From the NCBI GenBank assembly GCA_013823985.1, contig PNNB01000050.1, positions 204,608 through 268,607 of the forward strand: 64,000 bases of DNA, read 5' to 3'. The stretch is from Sphingopyxis sp. Lineage in GTDB: Bacteria > Pseudomonadota > Alphaproteobacteria > Sphingomonadales > Sphingomonadaceae. This document shows positions 61,133 through 64,000 of this stretch, in pieces; the stretch's first letter is position 1, and each line of letters begins with the position of its first letter. The notes below the pieces were generated by a model that worked only from the letters and a program-made list of their open reading frames with translations, had not been told where the DNA came from and ran no database searches. The translations under genes were made by a program, and so were the position numbers.

Positions 61133-62231
61133 GGTGCGTCGCGGTCCAATCACCTTTCGCGCTCCACGTTTCGGTGCTGCCGGTGACCGTGCATCCTTTT
61201 TCACCCGCCGCGATATAGCCGATGCGGGTGGCGGTTTCGCCTACCGCTTCCATCGCGGCTATCACATCCGCCGCATCTGCGGCTGCGACCACGACGGCCA
61301 TGCCGATGCCGCAGTTGAACGTACGCGCCATTTCCTCAGGCTCGATATTTCCCTGCGCCTGCAGGAATGCCATCAGGCGCGGCTGCTCCCAGGCGTCCGC
61401 GTCGATATGCGCGTGCAAGCCAGCGGGCAGGATACGGGGGATATTCTCCAGCAGGCCGCCACCGGTGATATGCGCCATGGCGTGCACTTTGCCCGTGCGG
61501 ACGAGCGGCAACAGCGATTTCACATAGATTCGCGTCGGCGCCATCAGCGCGTCGATCAGCAGGACATTCTGGTCAAAAAGGGCAGGGCGGTCCAGTTTCC
61601 AGCCCTTGTCGGCGGCAAGACGCCGGACCAGCGAAAATCCGTTACTGTGCACGCCCGATGACGCGAGGCCCAGAATGACATCGCCTTCGGCGACCTTGTC
61701 GGCGGTCAGCACCTGATCGCGCTCCACCGCACCGACGCAGAAACCGGCGAGGTCGTAATCACCTTCGCTGTACATGCCCGGCATTTCAGCGGTTTCGCCG
61801 CCGATCAGCGCGCAGCCTGCCTGTTTGCAGCCTTCGGCAATGCTGGCGACGACGGCGGTTGCCACGTCATTGTCGAGTTTGCCGGTGGCATAATAGTCGA
61901 GGAAGAAAAGCGGTTCAGCGCCTTGGACGATCAGATCATTGGCGCACATAGCGACGAGATCAATGCCCACGCCTTCATGGCGACCTGATTCGATGGCGAG
62001 TTTCAGCTTCGTGCCGACGCCGTCATTGGCGGCAACCAGAAGGGGGTCGTTAAAGCCCGCTGCTTTAAGGTCAAAAAAGCCCCCAAATCCGCCAAGATCG
62101 GCGTCTGCGCCAGCGCGGCGCGTAGCCTTGGCCAGCGGCGCAATGGCGCGCACCAGTGCGTTGCCGGTTTCAATGGATACACCCGCCTTGGCATAGGTGT
62201 AGGATTCGGATTGCTGATCTTTTGCGTCCAT
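61125..62231 (-). CDS. purM: Phosphoribosylformylglycinamidine cyclo-ligase
   Basis: 368 residues. [60 protein letters not shown] and [15 protein letters not shown] are standard AIR synthetase motifs. It closes the imidazole ring in purine synthesis and is translated just before purN. Confidence 0.97.
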   Translation of the reverse strand: MDAKDQQSESYTYAKAGVSIETGNALVRAIAPLAKATRRAGADADLGGFGGFFDLKAAGFNDPLLVAANDGVGTKLKLAIESGRHEGVGIDLVAMCANDLIVQGAEPLFFLDYYATGKLDNDVATAVVASIAEGCKQAGCALIGGETAEMPGMYSEGDYDLAGFCVGAVERDQVLTADKVAEGDVILGLASSGVHSNGFSLVRRLAADKGWKLDRPALFDQNVLLIDALMAPTRIYVKSLLPLVRTGKVHAMAHITGGGLLENIPRILPAGLHAHIDADAWEQPRLMAFLQAQGNIEPEEMARTFNCGIGMAVVVAAADAADVIAAMEAVGETATRIGYIAAGEKGCTVTGSTETWSAKGDWTATHHG

Positions 62232-62292
62232 TTGTCGCCGTTAGCGAGAACAGGGTTGGAATTCCACGTCTATGTCGCCTAAAGGCAAGGTG

Positions 62293-63366
62293 ATGTTAAA
62301 AATGGGCGGGAAATGGTTTCGAATTGCGGCGATCGGCCTGCCTTTGGCGCTGATCGGTGGCGGGATTGTTGTCGCCCAGATCGAAGGCCCCAAGCGCGGC
62401 ATCGCGCCGATTGCGAGCACCGGTGATTTTGAAGTGACCGGCGTTGCGGTCAATATCAGCGGGAAAAACGCCTTTGAAGCCCGGCAAAAGGGCTGGGAAG
62501 AAGCGCAGCGGCTGGCATGGGCATCGCTGTGGCGCCGGACCCATGGCAGTGCGGGGTCGACCTTGTCCGATTCGACGCTCGACGGAATTGTCGCCGCCAT
62601 TGTGGTGGAAAATGAACAGATCGGCCCACGGCGCTATGTCGCGAAGCTGAGCGTCTTGTTCGACCGCGCGCGGGCCGGGCAGTTGCTGGGGGTCAGCGGG
62701 GTAACGATCAAGTCTGCGCCGCTCCTGCTGTTGCCGGTAACCTATTCGGCGGGCGCTCCTACGGTATTTGAGCAGCGCACATCGTGGCAGCGTAGCTGGG
62801 CGAAATTCCGCACGGCCGAAAGTCGCATCGACTATGTGCGTCCAAGCGGGGCAGGTGGCGAATCGCTCCTGCTCAATGCAGGGCAGATGGACCGGCGCAG
62901 CCGTATCTGGTGGCGCACGATCCTCGACCAGTTCGGCGCGGCTGATGTGATCATCCCGATTGCGCGGATCGAGCGGCAGTGGCCCGGCGGCCCCGTGATC
63001 GGCCGTTTTTCCGCGCGCTATGGTCCGGATAACAAGTTTCTGGGGTCTTTCACCCTCAAAACCTCCAGCAGCGCCGGGATCCCCGCGATGATGGACCAGG
63101 CTGTTGTGCGGATGGACCAATTGTTCCAGTCCGCGCTGAGCGCCGGGACATTGCGCGCGGACGCCTCGCTCGTACTCGAACCCGAAGTGGTGGAGGAAGA
63201 AGAGCTGGAGACCGAAGAAGAAGTGCCGTTGGAGGGTGAAGTCGATCCCAATATCGAGGCACCCGCGGTGCAATCGCTGGAGGATGTCGTCCGGTCCATC
63301 GCACCCGAACCCGCGCCGCAGCGCGAACCCGCCGCTCCGGCCCCTGCGCAGCCCCCGCGTCCGTGA
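62293..63366 (+). CDS. DUF2066-like membrane-anchored/exported protein
   Basis: 357 residues from ATG 62293 (AAGG lies 5-8 nt upstream); ATGs at 62272 and 62302 are alternatives. N-terminal hydrophobic segment FRIAAIGLPLALIGGGIVVA acts as signal or anchor. The body (FEVTGVAVNISGKNAFEARQ; GWEEAQRLAWASLWRR; YVAKLSVLFDRARAGQLLGV) matches the DUF2066 pattern; the C-terminal 70 residues are Glu-rich, then Pro/Ala-rich. Function unknown; genes of this family commonly precede hdaA in alphaproteobacteria. Divergent from purM by 61 bp. Confidence 0.78.
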   Translation: MLKMGGKWFRIAAIGLPLALIGGGIVVAQIEGPKRGIAPIASTGDFEVTGVAVNISGKNAFEARQKGWEEAQRLAWASLWRRTHGSAGSTLSDSTLDGIVAAIVVENEQIGPRRYVAKLSVLFDRARAGQLLGVSGVTIKSAPLLLLPVTYSAGAPTVFEQRTSWQRSWAKFRTAESRIDYVRPSGAGGESLLLNAGQMDRRSRIWWRTILDQFGAADVIIPIARIERQWPGGPVIGRFSARYGPDNKFLGSFTLKTSSSAGIPAMMDQAVVRMDQLFQSALSAGTLRADASLVLEPEVVEEEELETEEEVPLEGEVDPNIEAPAVQSLEDVVRSIAPEPAPQREPAAPAPAQPPRP

Positions 63367-63384
63367 GCGATTATCGCCGGTAAA

Positions 63385-63969
63385 ATGCGCCAGATTGCCT
63401 TACCCTTGGACGAATTGCGCGGTGGCGCGTCGTCCAGCCTGATTATCACGCCATCCAATGCCACAGCCTTTGCTGGCCTCGGCAGCGCGGCAAACTGGCC
63501 GCGGTATTGCGCGATTCTTGTCGGGCCAGCGCGCTCGGGCAAAAGCCTGATGGCGCGCTATTTTTCCGGGCAGGGCGGGACGGTCATCGACAATGCGGAG
63601 GCAAATTCCGCCGAAAATCTCTTCAACGCGTGGAACCGGGCGCAGGAAAGCGTGGTTCCTCTGCTGCTCATCTCGCGATGGTTGCCCGCCGACTGGAACA
63701 TTGCCTTGCCCGATTTGAAGTCGCGGCTCGGGTCGGCGATGTTGCTGGAGATCGGGGCGCCCGATGACGAGATGATCGAGCAACTGTTGCAAAAGCAACT
63801 GGCAGATCGTGGGGCGGCAATTACGATGGATGCACTCAGTTATGTCAAACGCCGGATCGAGCGTAGTTATGCCGCCATCGAAAGCTTCGCACGCGCGGCC
63901 AACGCCATGGCCCTCGCGGAAAATGCCCCTGTTAATCTGACGCTGGTGAAAAAGGTCTTGGACGCCTAA
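63385..63969 (+). CDS. hdaA: DnaA-related regulatory inactivator (HdaA-like)
   Basis: 194 residues. A DnaA-like AAA+ core without the N-terminal and DNA-binding domains: Walker A LVGPARSGKSLMARYF (about residues 45-60), Walker B/sensor region LLLISRWLPADWNIALPDLK with the box-VII segment SRLGSAMLLEIGAPDDEM, and a C-terminal helical lid ending NLTLVKKVLDA. HdaA stimulates DnaA-ATP hydrolysis when bound to the beta clamp and limits re-initiation; the N-terminal QIALPLDEL is the expected clamp-binding motif. It starts 18 nt after the DUF2066-like gene. The last 31 bases of the window hold nothing I can assign. Confidence 0.88.
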   Translation: MRQIALPLDELRGGASSSLIITPSNATAFAGLGSAANWPRYCAILVGPARSGKSLMARYFSGQGGTVIDNAEANSAENLFNAWNRAQESVVPLLLISRWLPADWNIALPDLKSRLGSAMLLEIGAPDDEMIEQLLQKQLADRGAAITMDALSYVKRRIERSYAAIESFARAANAMALAENAPVNLTLVKKVLDA

Positions 63970-64000
63970 CCGCAGAGCTACTTGTAACTCGTCTCTGCGT

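Overview
The window reads as chromosomal DNA of an alphaproteobacterium of the Sphingomonadales, probably Sphingomonadaceae. Supporting signs are a circularly permuted tmRNA gene of the alphaproteobacterial type, a monofunctional HdaA-like replication regulator, the mix of TonB-dependent receptors, secreted peptidases and a complete type II secretion (T2SS) operon, and the gene order lptD-surA-pdxA-rsmA and purM-purN. The genus is not determined. I see no insertion sequence, prophage, CRISPR array or other recent transfer; nearly all of the window is densely coding.

Layout. 1-3040: tail of an acyl-CoA metabolism operon (FAS1/MaoC-like dehydratase cut by the window edge, then two acyl-CoA dehydrogenases). 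3072-7742: a four-gene cluster in two divergent arms (flippase and PLP enzyme leftward; ATP-grasp ligase and nucleotidyltransferase rightward) that looks like an uncharacterised envelope-glycoconjugate or small-molecule pathway. 7752-11296: secreted phosphodiesterase and TonB-dependent receptor. 11521-16563: periplasmic TPR protein, a Cys-containing lipoprotein with a polyproline linker, and a second large TonB-dependent receptor. 16755-28490: a 13-gene T2SS operon gspC-gspO, almost all genes overlapping their neighbours. The promoters of this 7.7-28.5 kb block carry 7-bp repeats at 11-bp period that resemble PhoB boxes, so I propose a phosphate-starvation module that combines scavenging enzymes, receptors and the secretion machine.

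28543-38289: tRNA-Lys; a leftward operon from an M28 peptidase through agmatine deiminase, a secreted methyltransferase-like protein, DUF3147 and N-carbamoylputrescine amidase (arginine-derived putrescine synthesis) to folK; then an S9 peptidase and a divergent pair of 2OG-Fe dioxygenase and sulfotransferase-like protein. 38361-43482: rpsD, chorismate mutase, and rpiB-glyA-zinc ribbon-nrdR-trmJ. 43500-46683: an alpha/beta hydrolase, then two tandem cysteine desulfurases coupled to a [2Fe-2S] ferredoxin. 46722-47066: permuted ssrA encoding the tag ANDNEALALAA. 47077-50889: small membrane protein and an arginine succinyltransferase (AST) operon with an M20 hydrolase. 50992-51069: a perfect REP-like palindrome. 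51136-56644: lptD-surA-pdxA-rsmA. 56824-59781: pepA-holC, a lipoprotein and ndk. 60182-63969: purM with purN fused to a YjbR domain, then a DUF2066-like protein and hdaA.

The strongest candidates for something new are the Pho-box-like array in front of the T2SS with its linked receptors and lipoprotein, the divergent PLP/ATP-grasp/nucleotidyltransferase/flippase cluster with a paired operator, and the purN-yjbR fusion.
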